Source: Vibrio cholerae (GTDB lineage Bacteria; Actinomycetota; Actinomycetes; Actinomycetales; Micrococcaceae). From it: a DNA stretch of 45,946 bases. Location: NCBI GenBank assembly GCA_009728235.1, contig WNZI01000024.1, forward strand, positions 1 through 45,946, written 5' to 3'. The notes beneath the pieces are model-generated. The model saw only the letters and a list, made by a program, of their open reading frames with translations. It did no database searches and had not been told where the DNA came from. The stretch's first letter is position 1. Every line of letters starts with the position of its first letter. The translations under genes and the position numbers were made by a program. Positions 7,651 to 15,565 of the stretch are shown piece after piece.

Positions 7651-8427
7651 TCAGCACGCCCGGTACAGGTAGCCGGGGTCACCCGGCGTCGTGAGTTCCA
7701 AGTCCCGCACGATCGTCGACGACGGTCTGTCCGGTGCCGCACACGGCTCGTCGGAGTCGGGGTCTCCGGGGTATTCGATCACGAGGACGTCCGCGCCGTA
7801 GACGTCGGTGTAGGCAGGACACTCGTCGAACTCCACGCACTGCTCTGCGACGGCGAAGTCGAAGCCGGCGTCCCGCAGCCGGCCGGATTCCTCGGCCGCG
7901 TTCTTCTGGCCTGCGAGGAGGCCGAGGTCATGGGCCTGCTCCACCAGTACCTTTGCAACCTCCAGGTTGTCGGCCAGGGTCAGCCTGCCGCCCGATCTGG
8001 CATACGAGTCCAGGTTGTCGAGTTCGACGGCGTCGAAGCCCCGCTCGGCACACCGCCGCATGTCCTCGGCGGTGCGGGCGGCGATGGCGGCCCTCGTGCC
8101 GGCGGACCCGGTGTCGAGGAGATACTCGTCAGGCCACTCCGGGTCGGCGAGCGGCTCACCGTCCACCTCGAGGACCAGGCCATCGGCCAACCATGGCGCC
8201 GCCGCTCCCGGCTGCGTCTGGAACGCGTTCAGGTAGCAGATCGAGTAAATGCCGGCCGCAGGTTCATCCGTGGCATCCCGCACCACGACGCTCACCCCCT
8301 CGGACGGCTCGTACCCGCCTCCGAGCTGGTAATCGAACCGGGCTCCGCCGGGAAACCCCTGCGCGGGCGACGAGCACCCCGACACCAGCACGAACAGCAC
8401 GACGACCGTCCATCGAAGATTCCTCAC
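7651..8427 (-). CDS. GH114-type (endo-alpha-1,4-polygalactosaminidase-like) lipoprotein
   Basis: A 258-residue exported protein. VRNLRWTVVVLFVLVSGC is a lipoprotein signal with the lipobox cysteine at residue 18. The rest is a TIM-barrel of the GH114 (TM1410-like) family: it includes AGIYSICYLNAF early, RGFDAVELDNLDSY with the conserved acidic residues in the middle, GLLAGQKNAAE, and VAEQCVEFDECPAYTDVYG. Family members cleave galactosamine-containing exopolysaccharide, so a role in matrix or cell-wall polymer turnover is inferred. The GTG start at 8427 is supported by a TACCGT hexamer ending 6 nt upstream; longer starts would run towards the tRNA. Confidence 0.8.
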   Translation of the reverse strand: MRNLRWTVVVLFVLVSGCSSPAQGFPGGARFDYQLGGGYEPSEGVSVVVRDATDEPAAGIYSICYLNAFQTQPGAAAPWLADGLVLEVDGEPLADPEWPDEYLLDTGSAGTRAAIAARTAEDMRRCAERGFDAVELDNLDSYARSGGRLTLADNLEVAKVLVEQAHDLGLLAGQKNAAEESGRLRDAGFDFAVAEQCVEFDECPAYTDVYGADVLVIEYPGDPDSDEPCAAPDRPSSTIVRDLELTTPGDPGYLYRAC

Positions 8428-8433
8428 CGTGCC

Positions 8434-8439
8434 ACGGTA
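8434..8439 (-). promoter_or_regulatory. TACCGT -10 element, leaderless start of the GH114 lipoprotein
   Basis: TACCGT on the minus strand, 6 nt, then GTG at 8427, with no ribosome-binding site. This supports the GTG start. Confidence 0.45.
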
Positions 8440-8535
8440 ACCCCGCCGAGCAGGCCACCCCACGGCACCACCGTTCCCGTGCCCGGGTCGGCGAACGACG
8501 AAGCCCCGGAACCGAAGTCCCGGGGCCTTGTCCTG

Positions 8536-8609
8536 TAGCGGTGCCGGGACTCGATCCCGGGACCTCACGATTATGAGTCGTGCGCTCTAACCAGCTGAGC
8601 TACACCGCC
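8536..8609 (-). tRNA. tRNA-Met (CAT anticodon)
   Basis: A 74-nt cloverleaf on the minus strand: acceptor GGCGGTG/CACCGCT, D-arm GCTCAGCTGGTTAGAGC, anticodon stem CACGA/TCGTG with loop CTCATAA, T-stem CCGGG/CCCGG. The CAT anticodon and A-U-containing acceptor fit elongator tRNA-Met; tRNA-Ile2 with lysidine is the alternative. CCA is not encoded. Confidence 0.88.
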
Positions 8610-8663
8610 CTGAATGAGGCTGCCCGCACCGATCGGATGATCGCCGCGGGCCTCTCATTGACG

Positions 8664-8735
8664 AGCCCCCCACCGGAATCGATCCGGTGACCTCGTTCTT
8701 ACCAAGAACGCGCTCTACCACTGAGCTAGGGGGGC
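8664..8735 (-). tRNA. tRNA-Thr (GGT anticodon)
   Basis: A 72-nt cloverleaf on the minus strand: acceptor GCCCCCC/GGGGGGC, anticodon stem CGTTC/GAACG with loop TTGGTAA giving anticodon GGT, and a T-stem ACCGG/CCGGT. It lies 54 bp upstream of the tRNA-Met, and the two are probably cotranscribed. Confidence 0.92.
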
Positions 8736-8778
8736 AACAGCAAGAAACTTTACCAGTTCCCGACCGCTGTCGCGAAAT

Positions 8779-8844
8779 CGGCAACCGCCCTTCGGGGCGA
8801 CCCCCGGAGGGCGGCAACCGCCCTTCGGGGCGACCCCCGGAGGC
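8779..8844. repeat. two tandem copies of a 33-bp unit, each containing a TTCG hairpin
   Basis: Two essentially identical 33-bp units (8779-8811 and 8812-8844). Each contains CGCCC-TTCG-GGGCG, a 5-bp stem with a TTCG tetraloop, followed by a C-rich and purine-rich tail. They lie between the tRNA-Thr 5' side and the helicase terminator. They could act as extra terminators or RNA-processing elements for the helicase transcript. Confidence 0.85.
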
Positions 8845-8877
8845 GCGTCCGGCCCGTGCGGGGCACGGGTCGGACGC
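8845..8877 (-). terminator. strong hairpin after the DEAD-box helicase
   Basis: A stem of GCGTCCG and CCCGTGC pairing with GCACGGG and CGGACGC (15 pairs including one G-T) around a GGG loop, 20 nt beyond the helicase stop codon. There is no T-run, as is common in high-GC actinomycetes. Confidence 0.75.
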
Positions 8878-8896
8878 GGTTCCGCCTAGCTGATTC

Positions 8897-10816
8897 CTAC
8901 CACTGCTCGGACTGCGCGCTGCTGCGTCCTGCGCCGGCTCCGGCGCCCTTCGCCTGGCGTGGCTTGCGCGTGGCGTCACCGGAGAACCGGGTGTCGCCGT
9001 CGCGCTTCGGGAAGTCCTTCTTGAAGGGCTTCTTGAACTCACCGGCACCACGGTTACCCGCAGGCTTGCGGCCCTTGTCGAGCTCGAGGTGGATGAGTTC
9101 GCCGCCGATGCGCGTCCTGGACAGGGCACGCAGCTGGTCCGTCGAGAGGTCGGCCGGCAACTCCACCAGGCTGTGATCGGCGCGGATGTCGATGCCACCG
9201 ATCTGCGAGGAGGACAGGCCACCCTCGTTGGCGATGGCTCCGACGATCGAACCGGGCATCACGCGCTGGCGACGACCGACCGCGATGCGGTAGGTGGCGT
9301 TGCCCTCGGTGAGCGTGCGCGTCGGGCCACGTGAGCCGAAGGCATCCTTGCGACCGTCGGCCCGCTCCCGCTGACCGGCGGGAGCGACGGGGATGTCCTG
9401 CACGAGGATCGGCTGGCCGCCCTGCGCCATGACGGCAAGGGCAGCAGCGATCTCGCTGGCGGGGACATCGTGGTCACGCTCGTACGTGGCGATGAGGTCG
9501 CGGAACAGTGCGACGTCCTTGCCGGCGAGCGTCTGGGTGATCTTGTCCGCGAACTTGCTCAGGCGCAGCTCGTTGATCTTGTCCGTGGAGGGGAGCTGCA
9601 TCTGCTCGACGGGCTGGCGCGTGGCCTTCTCGATCGAACGGAGCAGGTACTTCTCACGCGGGGTGATGAAGAGGATCGCGTCACCCGAGCGGCCCGCACG
9701 GCCCGTGCGGCCGATGCGGTGCACGTAGGACTCGGTGTCGTTCGGGATGTCGTAGTTCACGACGAGCGAGATGCGATCGACGTCCAGGCCACGGGCTGCG
9801 ACGTCCGTGGCGACCAGGATGTCGATCTTGCCGTCGCGCAGGGCCTCGACCGTGCGCTCACGCTGCTGCTGCGGGATGTCCCCGTTGATGGCTGCTGCCG
9901 AGAAGCCCCGTGAACGCAACTTGTCCGCCAGGTCTTCGGTAGCCGCCTTGGTGCGGACGAACGCGATGATGCCGTCGTAGTCCTCCACCTCGAGGATGCG
10001 GGTCATCGCGTCCAGCTTGTGCGGGCCCATGACCTGCAGGTACCGCTGGCGCGTGTTGGTGCCCGTCGTCGTCTTGCCCTTGACCGAGATCTCGGCCGGA
10101 TCGTTCAGGTACTTCTTGGCGATGCGGCGGATGGCGGGAGGCATCGTCGCGGAGAACAGGGCTACCTGCTTCTCGGCGGGCGTCGAGGAGAGGATCTTCT
10201 CGACGTCCTCGGCGAAGCCCATGCGCAGCATCTCGTCGGCCTCGTCGAGCACCACGTACTCGAGGTTGGAGAGGTCCAGCGAACCCTTCTCGATGTGGTC
10301 GATCACGCGGCCGGGGGTACCGACGACGACCTGCGCGCCACGGCGGAGGCCGTTGAGTTGGGGGCCGTACGGCGATCCACCATAGACGGGGAGGACGGTG
10401 AAGCCCGCCATGTGCTTGGCGTAGGAGGTGAAGGCGTCGGCCACCTGCAGCGCGAGCTCGCGGGTCGGTGCGAGCACCAGGACCTGCGTGTTCTTGCTCG
10501 GTCCGCCGTTGACGTCGGCGAGTTCCGCCATCTTCGAGAGCGCGGGGACGGCGAACGCGGCGGTCTTGCCGGTACCGGTCTGTGCCAGTCCGACGACGTC
10601 GCGGCCTTCGAGCAGCGCGGGGATGGTCGCTGCCTGGATCGGTGAGGGCTTCTCGTAACCGAGGTCGGTCAACGCCGCGAGGATGCGGCCGTCGAGGTTG
10701 AGTTCGGTGAAGCGGATGGTCACGCCGTCGTCGTCGGACTCTGCTGCGGGAACCGCTGCACTGGTCTCGGTGACGGGGGTGGTGTCGGTGATCTGCTCGG
10801 ACAGGTTTTCAGGCAC
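8897..10816 (-). CDS. DEAD-box ATP-dependent RNA helicase (CsdA/DeaD-like)
   Basis: A 639-residue helicase. In order: acidic N-terminus, Q motif (PSPIQ), motif I AQTGTGKT, Ia PTRELA, TPGR, motif II VLDEADEM, motif III SAT, and the second RecA domain with HRIGRTGRAGR. At about residues 490-590 lies a DbpA-type RNA-binding domain (RIAVGRRQRVMPGSIVGAIANEGG), then a basic, glycine-rich tail (KGAGAGAGRSS). Such proteins unwind rRNA and structured mRNA during cold shock and ribosome assembly. The start is GTG 10816 with a GGAGGATT ribosome-binding site. An unusually long upstream region contains hairpins. Confidence 0.93.
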   Translation of the reverse strand: MPENLSEQITDTTPVTETSAAVPAAESDDDGVTIRFTELNLDGRILAALTDLGYEKPSPIQAATIPALLEGRDVVGLAQTGTGKTAAFAVPALSKMAELADVNGGPSKNTQVLVLAPTRELALQVADAFTSYAKHMAGFTVLPVYGGSPYGPQLNGLRRGAQVVVGTPGRVIDHIEKGSLDLSNLEYVVLDEADEMLRMGFAEDVEKILSSTPAEKQVALFSATMPPAIRRIAKKYLNDPAEISVKGKTTTGTNTRQRYLQVMGPHKLDAMTRILEVEDYDGIIAFVRTKAATEDLADKLRSRGFSAAAINGDIPQQQRERTVEALRDGKIDILVATDVAARGLDVDRISLVVNYDIPNDTESYVHRIGRTGRAGRSGDAILFITPREKYLLRSIEKATRQPVEQMQLPSTDKINELRLSKFADKITQTLAGKDVALFRDLIATYERDHDVPASEIAAALAVMAQGGQPILVQDIPVAPAGQRERADGRKDAFGSRGPTRTLTEGNATYRIAVGRRQRVMPGSIVGAIANEGGLSSSQIGGIDIRADHSLVELPADLSTDQLRALSRTRIGGELIHLELDKGRKPAGNRGAGEFKKPFKKDFPKRDGDTRFSGDATRKPRQAKGAGAGAGRSSAQSEQW

Positions 10817-11151
10817 GGGAAATAATCCTCCAGGTAGGTGCCGGTCGGCCTACGGGATGGAACCCGAAGTGCCGAATGAACGTAGGAATCCGGCACTGTT
10901 TCAATCCCGAGGCCGAACTCCTCATCACACGTGTTTCTCTGCTCTCTCAGCAGTGATGTGTGACTTTTCTTTTAGCCGGCGCTCCCTGATGAATCTGCTC
11001 GCGAGTCTGTGCTCCGAGCCCCAACACAACCTATCCGGCCCCGAGGGGCGGAAATAAAGGGAATACCGGTGTGGGGGATAGCTATAGTCTACGGCACTCG
11101 TGCACCGGTGCGCTCCACAGGGGTGGCCCTGCAGAGGTGACGTTCGGCACG
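10817..11151 (-). promoter_or_regulatory. long leader and promoter region of the DEAD-box helicase
   Basis: No gene is convincing in these 335 bp. On the minus strand they hold a TAGACTATA candidate -10 at 11084-11091, a CCCCTCGGGG palindrome, an AT-rich tract (TAAAAGAAAAG), a CTGCT-N5-AGCAG hairpin and a GTGCCG-N16-CGGCAC hairpin, then GGAGGATT before the GTG. If transcription starts near 11080 the leader is about 260 nt, as for cold-shock helicases whose leaders control translation. Regulation by temperature is inference. Confidence 0.45.
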
Positions 11152-11808
11152 TCAGGCGGGCGAGGCGACCCTGAGGGCCTGCAGTGCGGACTTCCTCACC
11201 TGCGGCGTCAGGGCTATGCGACCGGCGGCAGCGGCATCGAGCAGTGCCTGCGCCTGGTCCTCGCGGAGGCCCGCATATACCTGGGCCGAGGTGACGCCGT
11301 GCTCGGGGACGGTGAGCACCCGGACGGCGTCGCCCGCCGCGACGCTGCCCTTCGCCACGACGCTGAGGTAGGTTCCGACCCGGTTGGCCTCGGCGAAGCG
11401 CTTCACCCACGAGGTCTCGCCCAGGTACCGCGCGAAGTTCACGCAGGGGGTCCGCGGCATCGTCACCTCGAGTACCACCTGCTCCCCCACGCTCCACCGC
11501 TCGCCGATCACGGCGTTCGAAGCGTCGATGCCGCCCACCCGGAGGTTCTCACCGAAGAGGCCGGGCGTGATCTGGCGTCCGAGCTGCTGCGTCCAGAACT
11601 CGGCATCATCCTGCGCGTAGGCGTAGACGGCCTTCGTCGGTCCGCCGTGGTGCTTGCGGCTGGCCTGGATGTCCCCGGTCAGTCCCAGTGCGTGAACGGC
11701 CACCGGGCCGTCGACCGGCCGCTTGTCGATGGCGGTCACGCCCGTCGAGTCCTTCGTGGGGTGGAGCTCGTGCACGCGGCAGACGGCGAGGAGTGTCCCA
11801 GTGGTCAT
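11152..11808 (-). CDS. MOSC domain protein
   Basis: A 218-residue protein with the YiiM-like MOSC fold. Recognisable are GLTGDIQASRKHHGGPTKAVYAYA near residues 42-66, the GLFGENLRVGG block, and the conserved cysteine segment MPRTPCVNFARYLG, which contains the family's Cys. YiiM relatives reduce N-hydroxylated base analogues using a molybdenum cofactor. The C-terminus has the small helical 3-alpha region. ATG 11808 is preferred over ATG 11817 because a TAGGAT hexamer lies 7 nt upstream of it and overlaps the longer start. Confidence 0.82.
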   Translation of the reverse strand: MTTGTLLAVCRVHELHPTKDSTGVTAIDKRPVDGPVAVHALGLTGDIQASRKHHGGPTKAVYAYAQDDAEFWTQQLGRQITPGLFGENLRVGGIDASNAVIGERWSVGEQVVLEVTMPRTPCVNFARYLGETSWVKRFAEANRVGTYLSVVAKGSVAAGDAVRVLTVPEHGVTSAQVYAGLREDQAQALLDAAAAGRIALTPQVRKSALQALRVASPA

Positions 11809-11815
11809 GGCGACC

Positions 11816-11821
11816 ATCCTA
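11816..11821 (-). promoter_or_regulatory. TAGGAT -10 element, leaderless start of the MOSC gene
   Basis: TAGGAT followed by 7 nt and the ATG at 11808. AGGA could alternatively serve as a ribosome-binding site on a longer mRNA. Confidence 0.4.
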
Positions 11822-11846
11822 TGCGCGGCTCCGACCCCGAATGGGT

Positions 11847-12521
11847 TCACGGTTCGAAGCGGTAGCCCATGCCGGTTTCGGTGACGAAGTAGCGGGGGGA
11901 ACCGGGGTCGGGCTCGAGCTTCTTGCGCAACTGCGCCAGGTACACGCGGAGGTACTGGACGTCCTTGGCATAGGCCGGTCCCCACACGTCGAGCAGGAGC
12001 TGCTGCTGGGAGACGAGCCTGCCCGGATGTGCAATCAGCCGGTCGACGATCTTCCACTCGGTGGGGGTCAGGCGGACGTCCTGACCCCCGCGGGAGGCGC
12101 GCCGGGCGCCGGGGTCGAGCGTGAAGTGGGGCGTCTCGATGACGGGGGCATCCGCTTCGATGGCGGTGCGCCGCCCGGCAGCCCGCAGGCGTGCCAGCAG
12201 CTCGTCGAGACCGAACGGCTTCGTGACGTAGTCGTCCGCGCCGGCGTCCAGGGCGTCGACCTTGTCCTGGGACCCGTGCCGGGCGGACAGCACGATGATG
12301 TGGACCTGCGACCACCCGCGGATCCGGCGGATGACCTCCACGCCGTCGAGATCGGGGAGCCCGAGATCCAGCACCACGAGGTCGGGGTGATGCTCCGCGG
12401 CGGCGGCCAGCGCCGTCTCGCCGTCGACCGCCGTGATGCACTGATACCCATGGGCACGGAGGTTGATCTCGAGCGCCCGGAGCAGCTGCGGTTCGTCGTC
12501 GACCACCAGCACGCGGCTCAC
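11847..12521 (-). CDS. KdpE-like OmpR-family response regulator
   Basis: A 224-residue regulator. The receiver domain has acidic residues Asp8/Asp9, phosphoacceptor Asp52 (VVLDLGLPDLDG) and the conserved lysine in YVTKPFG. The C-terminal winged helix (about 130-224) contains LTPTEWKIVDRLIAHPGRLVSQQQ and GMGYRFEP. It closely resembles KdpE. The GTG start at 12521 overlaps the kinase stop codon (GTGA), so the pair is translationally coupled. No kdpFABC genes lie in this window, so its targets are unknown. Confidence 0.9.
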   Translation of the reverse strand: MSRVLVVDDEPQLLRALEINLRAHGYQCITAVDGETALAAAAEHHPDLVVLDLGLPDLDGVEVIRRIRGWSQVHIIVLSARHGSQDKVDALDAGADDYVTKPFGLDELLARLRAAGRRTAIEADAPVIETPHFTLDPGARRASRGGQDVRLTPTEWKIVDRLIAHPGRLVSQQQLLLDVWGPAYAKDVQYLRVYLAQLRKKLEPDPGSPRYFVTETGMGYRFEP

Positions 12522-14119
12522 GGCCTCTGCGCTCCTGTGGAGATGGGCAGCCGGATCACGAGGGTCAGACCGCCGCCGGGTGTCTGCTCGGCGTCGAGCA
12601 CACCGCCCATCACCTCGGTGAAGCCCTTGGCCACCGCCAGCCCCAGACCGACCCCCGCACCTGACGGCGCGTCGTCCAGGCGCTGGAACGGGCGGAACAT
12701 GGCGGCGACATCGGAGTGCGAGACTCCACCCCCGTGGTCGATCACCCGCAGCTCGCTCGCCGGGAATCCGTCGATGAGCGCCCGGCCCGTGCCGCCTGCC
12801 GAGGCGGTGATCTCGATCGCCGAGTCCGGCGCGTACTTGACGGCGTTCTCGACGATGTTCGCGAGGACGCGTTCGAGCAGACCGGGATCGGCTTCGATGG
12901 CGGGGAGGTTGGGTGGGATCAGGACGCGTACCCGGTCGTCGGGCACGTTCGCCAGGGCCGATCCGACGACGTCCCCCCAGGCGACTGCGCGGAGATGGGG
13001 ATTGACCGCGTCCCCGGTGATGCGCGACATGTCGAGCAGGTTGCTGACCAGCGCATCGAGCCGATCGGAGTAGCTCTCGATGGTCTCCAGCAATTCGTCC
13101 TCGTCGGCAGCGGAGAACGTCACGTCCGGCTGCCGCAGGCTGCTCACGGCGAGCTTGATCCCGGCAAGCGGTGTCCGGAGGTCGTGTGACACCGAACGAA
13201 GGATGGCGGTACGCATGACGTTGCCCTCGACGAGCCGGCGGTTGGTGCGCGTGCTGGCGAGCAGCTCCTGGCGTTGCAGCAGCGACCGCAGCTGGCCCGC
13301 GAAGGCGGTCAGCAGGCCCCGCTCCCGGGTCGGGAGGGAAGCCCCGAAGAGCGCCAGGGAGAGGTCACCGTCCACAGGCTCCGCCACGGTCGCCTGCTCG
13401 AGCGACCAGGAGTCCGCCCCGTTCCCCCGAAGCCCCGGTCGGTCCTCGGCGCGCCCCATCCTCGAAGCGCCGGTGCCGACGGGCTCGGGACGCACGGCCA
13501 GGGCCTTGAGCACCGCCGGTCCGCCCCGCCCCTCGCCGAGCAGGACGTCGTCTCCCCGCGCGCTGCCCCGGGAGCCTCCGTCCGGCAGGTCTTCGGGTGA
13601 CAGCTCTTCGGGGTGCTCGAAGAGCGCCACCGCATCGACGTCGAACTGGGCCTGGACGTGTCGCAGGAATCCCTGCACCGTGTCCTCCTCCGCGAGGACG
13701 CCGCGGGCCAGTTCGCCGAGGAGGGCCGCCTCCTGCTGGGCGAGCGCCGCTTCGCGCGACCGGCGCGCCGACAGCCCGACGACCAGCGAGACCGTCACCG
13801 CGACCGCGATGAAGATCAGCACCGTCACGACGTTCTCGGTGTCCGAGATCTCGAGGGAACCGAAGGGTTCCGTCGACGTGTAGTTGAGGATGATGCTGCT
13901 CCACAGAGCTGCGAGCAGTGCGGGCCAGAGGCCGCCGATCAGCGCGACGGCGATCACCCCCGCGATCTGGAAGAGGACATCGACAGCGAGCAGCGACGTT
14001 CCCACCAGGAAGACCGCAGCCTCGAGCAGGGGCGGAAGGAGCAGCGCGACGACGCAGCCGGCGACGAGCCGCAGACGGCCGACCGGAGCCGCGAGGGTCG
14101 GCCGGGCCGCCGTGACCAT
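12518..14119 (-). CDS. short KdpD-like sensor histidine kinase (DUF4118, no KdpD/USP domains)
   Basis: A 533-residue kinase. Four transmembrane helices at about residues 15-118 form the DUF4118 module of KdpD (GLWPALLAALWSSIILNY between helices). A GAF-like region (about 130-285) follows, then HisKA with His312 in RSVSHDLRTPLAG, and a HATPase domain with N box ANIVENAVKY, DHGGGV and GVGLGLAVAKG. True KdpD proteins start with a roughly 370-residue KdpD/USP region carrying K+ and cyclic-di-AMP sensing; that is missing here, and the gene starts by overlapping the upstream stop codon (TGATG). It forms an operon with GT87 upstream and the KdpE-like regulator downstream. Confidence 0.87.
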   Translation of the reverse strand: MVTAARPTLAAPVGRLRLVAGCVVALLLPPLLEAAVFLVGTSLLAVDVLFQIAGVIAVALIGGLWPALLAALWSSIILNYTSTEPFGSLEISDTENVVTVLIFIAVAVTVSLVVGLSARRSREAALAQQEAALLGELARGVLAEEDTVQGFLRHVQAQFDVDAVALFEHPEELSPEDLPDGGSRGSARGDDVLLGEGRGGPAVLKALAVRPEPVGTGASRMGRAEDRPGLRGNGADSWSLEQATVAEPVDGDLSLALFGASLPTRERGLLTAFAGQLRSLLQRQELLASTRTNRRLVEGNVMRTAILRSVSHDLRTPLAGIKLAVSSLRQPDVTFSAADEDELLETIESYSDRLDALVSNLLDMSRITGDAVNPHLRAVAWGDVVGSALANVPDDRVRVLIPPNLPAIEADPGLLERVLANIVENAVKYAPDSAIEITASAGGTGRALIDGFPASELRVIDHGGGVSHSDVAAMFRPFQRLDDAPSGAGVGLGLAVAKGFTEVMGGVLDAEQTPGGGLTLVIRLPISTGAQRP

Positions 14120-15426
14120 CAGTGCGACCGGTTCCCATGGACGGCGTCGTCGCTCGCGACGTCGGCGGGGAGGGCGGCGTGCTGCACCGGCGGAAGCTTC
14201 GGGAGGATCCGGGACAGCAGGACCCAGAAGACCGTCACGGCGAGCGCGCAGAACACGCCGGCGCTGGAGGCCATCAGCCATCCGGTGGTCCGTTGCGAGT
14301 TGAGGTCGTCGGCACCGAGGAGCAGGCCGATCGTCTTCGGCGAGTAGACGAAGACGATCAGCGTGGCCACGAAGAGTACCGCCGCCGTCAGACGGTGAAC
14401 CTTCAGCTCCGCGGGCAACGAGGCGGCCTGCCCGGCGAGGACCGCGAGCACGACGACGATCCAGACCCAGTGGTGCGACCACGAGATCGGGGAGATGAGG
14501 AGCATCAGGAGGGCCGTCATGGCGATCGGCATGAACCGGTCACCGCGCCGTTTCGCCGACCTGATGACGAAGGCCGTCGCGGCGACGAGCAGGAGCGAGA
14601 GGACGAGCCACGGGACCGTCGAGGGGAAGTCCGGGCCCAGGAAGTGGAGGATGGCGCCGCGGACGGAGAGGTTGTCAACATAGCCTTCTCCCCCGATCCG
14701 GCCCGTGTCCCGCAGCATCTGCAGCCAGTAGGTCGCGGATTCGCCCGGCAGGAGCAGGAACCCGAGCGCTATGGTCCCGAAGAACCCGCCTGCCATGGTG
14801 AACAGCTGCTTCCATTCGCCACGCGCGAGGAAGTACAGCCCGAAGACCAGCGGGGTCAGCTTGATCCCGGCGGCGATCCCGGTGAGGAGGCCCGTCGGCA
14901 TCCGGCGGTGCGGGCCGGACAGGAGATCGGCGGCGATCATCGCGAAGAGCAGGATGTTGACCTGGGAGAAGGCCATCGTCTCGCGCCACGGTCCGAGCAG
15001 GCACACGAGGCCGGTACCCGCGATCGCCAGGGGCAACGCCCTGGGGTGCGCCAGCACGTCCTTCACGCCGGCGAAGCCGCCGAGGTAGCGCGTGATGACC
15101 AGCGACGTCATCGCCGCGATGAGGATCGACAGACCGACGAACAGGACGGCGCCGGTCTCGGCGCTCACGAGCGTCAGCATCGTGAAGCCGAGGGCGGCGA
15201 ACGGCGGATAGGTGAACAGGAGCGAACCCTCACCCTCACCGAACGAACGCGTGTACAGCGAGCCGTCGCCGTCGACCACGGACTGGCCCCCCATGCGGTA
15301 CACCCGGAAGTCGAGCCCGATGAAGTCCGCCCAGGCGAAGGCCCAGATCATCAGGCCCGCCGCCACGAGCACCGCGGCGATGATGCCCAGCGCCCGGACG
15401 GCTGCCGGGGTGCTGCGCTGACTCAT
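14119..15426 (-). CDS. GT87 (DUF2029) polyprenol-phosphomannose-dependent mannosyltransferase
   Basis: A 435-residue multi-pass membrane protein with about ten hydrophobic helices. The first extracytoplasmic loop holds FIGLDFRVYRMGGQSVVDG, with the Asp expected to be the catalytic acidic residue of GT-C enzymes of the PimE/GT87 type, and SLLFTYPPFAAL follows. Such enzymes add alpha-1,2-mannose to glycolipids or lipoglycans from a lipid-linked mannose donor on the outer face of the membrane. ATG 15426 has GGAAGGAC upstream. The stop overlaps the kinase start by one base, so kinase expression depends on this gene. Confidence 0.85.
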   Translation of the reverse strand: MSQRSTPAAVRALGIIAAVLVAAGLMIWAFAWADFIGLDFRVYRMGGQSVVDGDGSLYTRSFGEGEGSLLFTYPPFAALGFTMLTLVSAETGAVLFVGLSILIAAMTSLVITRYLGGFAGVKDVLAHPRALPLAIAGTGLVCLLGPWRETMAFSQVNILLFAMIAADLLSGPHRRMPTGLLTGIAAGIKLTPLVFGLYFLARGEWKQLFTMAGGFFGTIALGFLLLPGESATYWLQMLRDTGRIGGEGYVDNLSVRGAILHFLGPDFPSTVPWLVLSLLLVAATAFVIRSAKRRGDRFMPIAMTALLMLLISPISWSHHWVWIVVVLAVLAGQAASLPAELKVHRLTAAVLFVATLIVFVYSPKTIGLLLGADDLNSQRTTGWLMASSAGVFCALAVTVFWVLLSRILPKLPPVQHAALPADVASDDAVHGNRSH

Positions 15427-15565
15427 GCTGTCCTTCCGAAGGGGGCGTCCTGACGCCGCTCCTGGAACCCGGGGCACGGCTTCTCCAGTGTAGGCACGCT
15501 CCGGTGCGCCGACCGAGTGCCGTTATGGTGGAAATCACCCCGCTCCCTCCGAAAGGCCGACCCCC

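Noticed and set aside
8536..8735. tRNA pair as an integration hotspot with an element
   Set aside because: No integrase, attachment repeat or foreign genes next to either tRNA.
8779..8844. Tandem 33-bp repeat as a minimal CRISPR array
   Set aside because: The two units are directly adjacent with no spacers and there are no cas genes in the window.
10925..11497. Open frame of 190 codons spanning the helicase leader
   Set aside because: Arg/Gly-rich out-of-frame composition, overlaps the MOSC gene on the same strand and lacks a ribosome-binding site.
11847..14119. A complete Kdp potassium system
   Set aside because: Only KdpE-like and shortened KdpD-like proteins are present, with no kdpFABC genes in the window.
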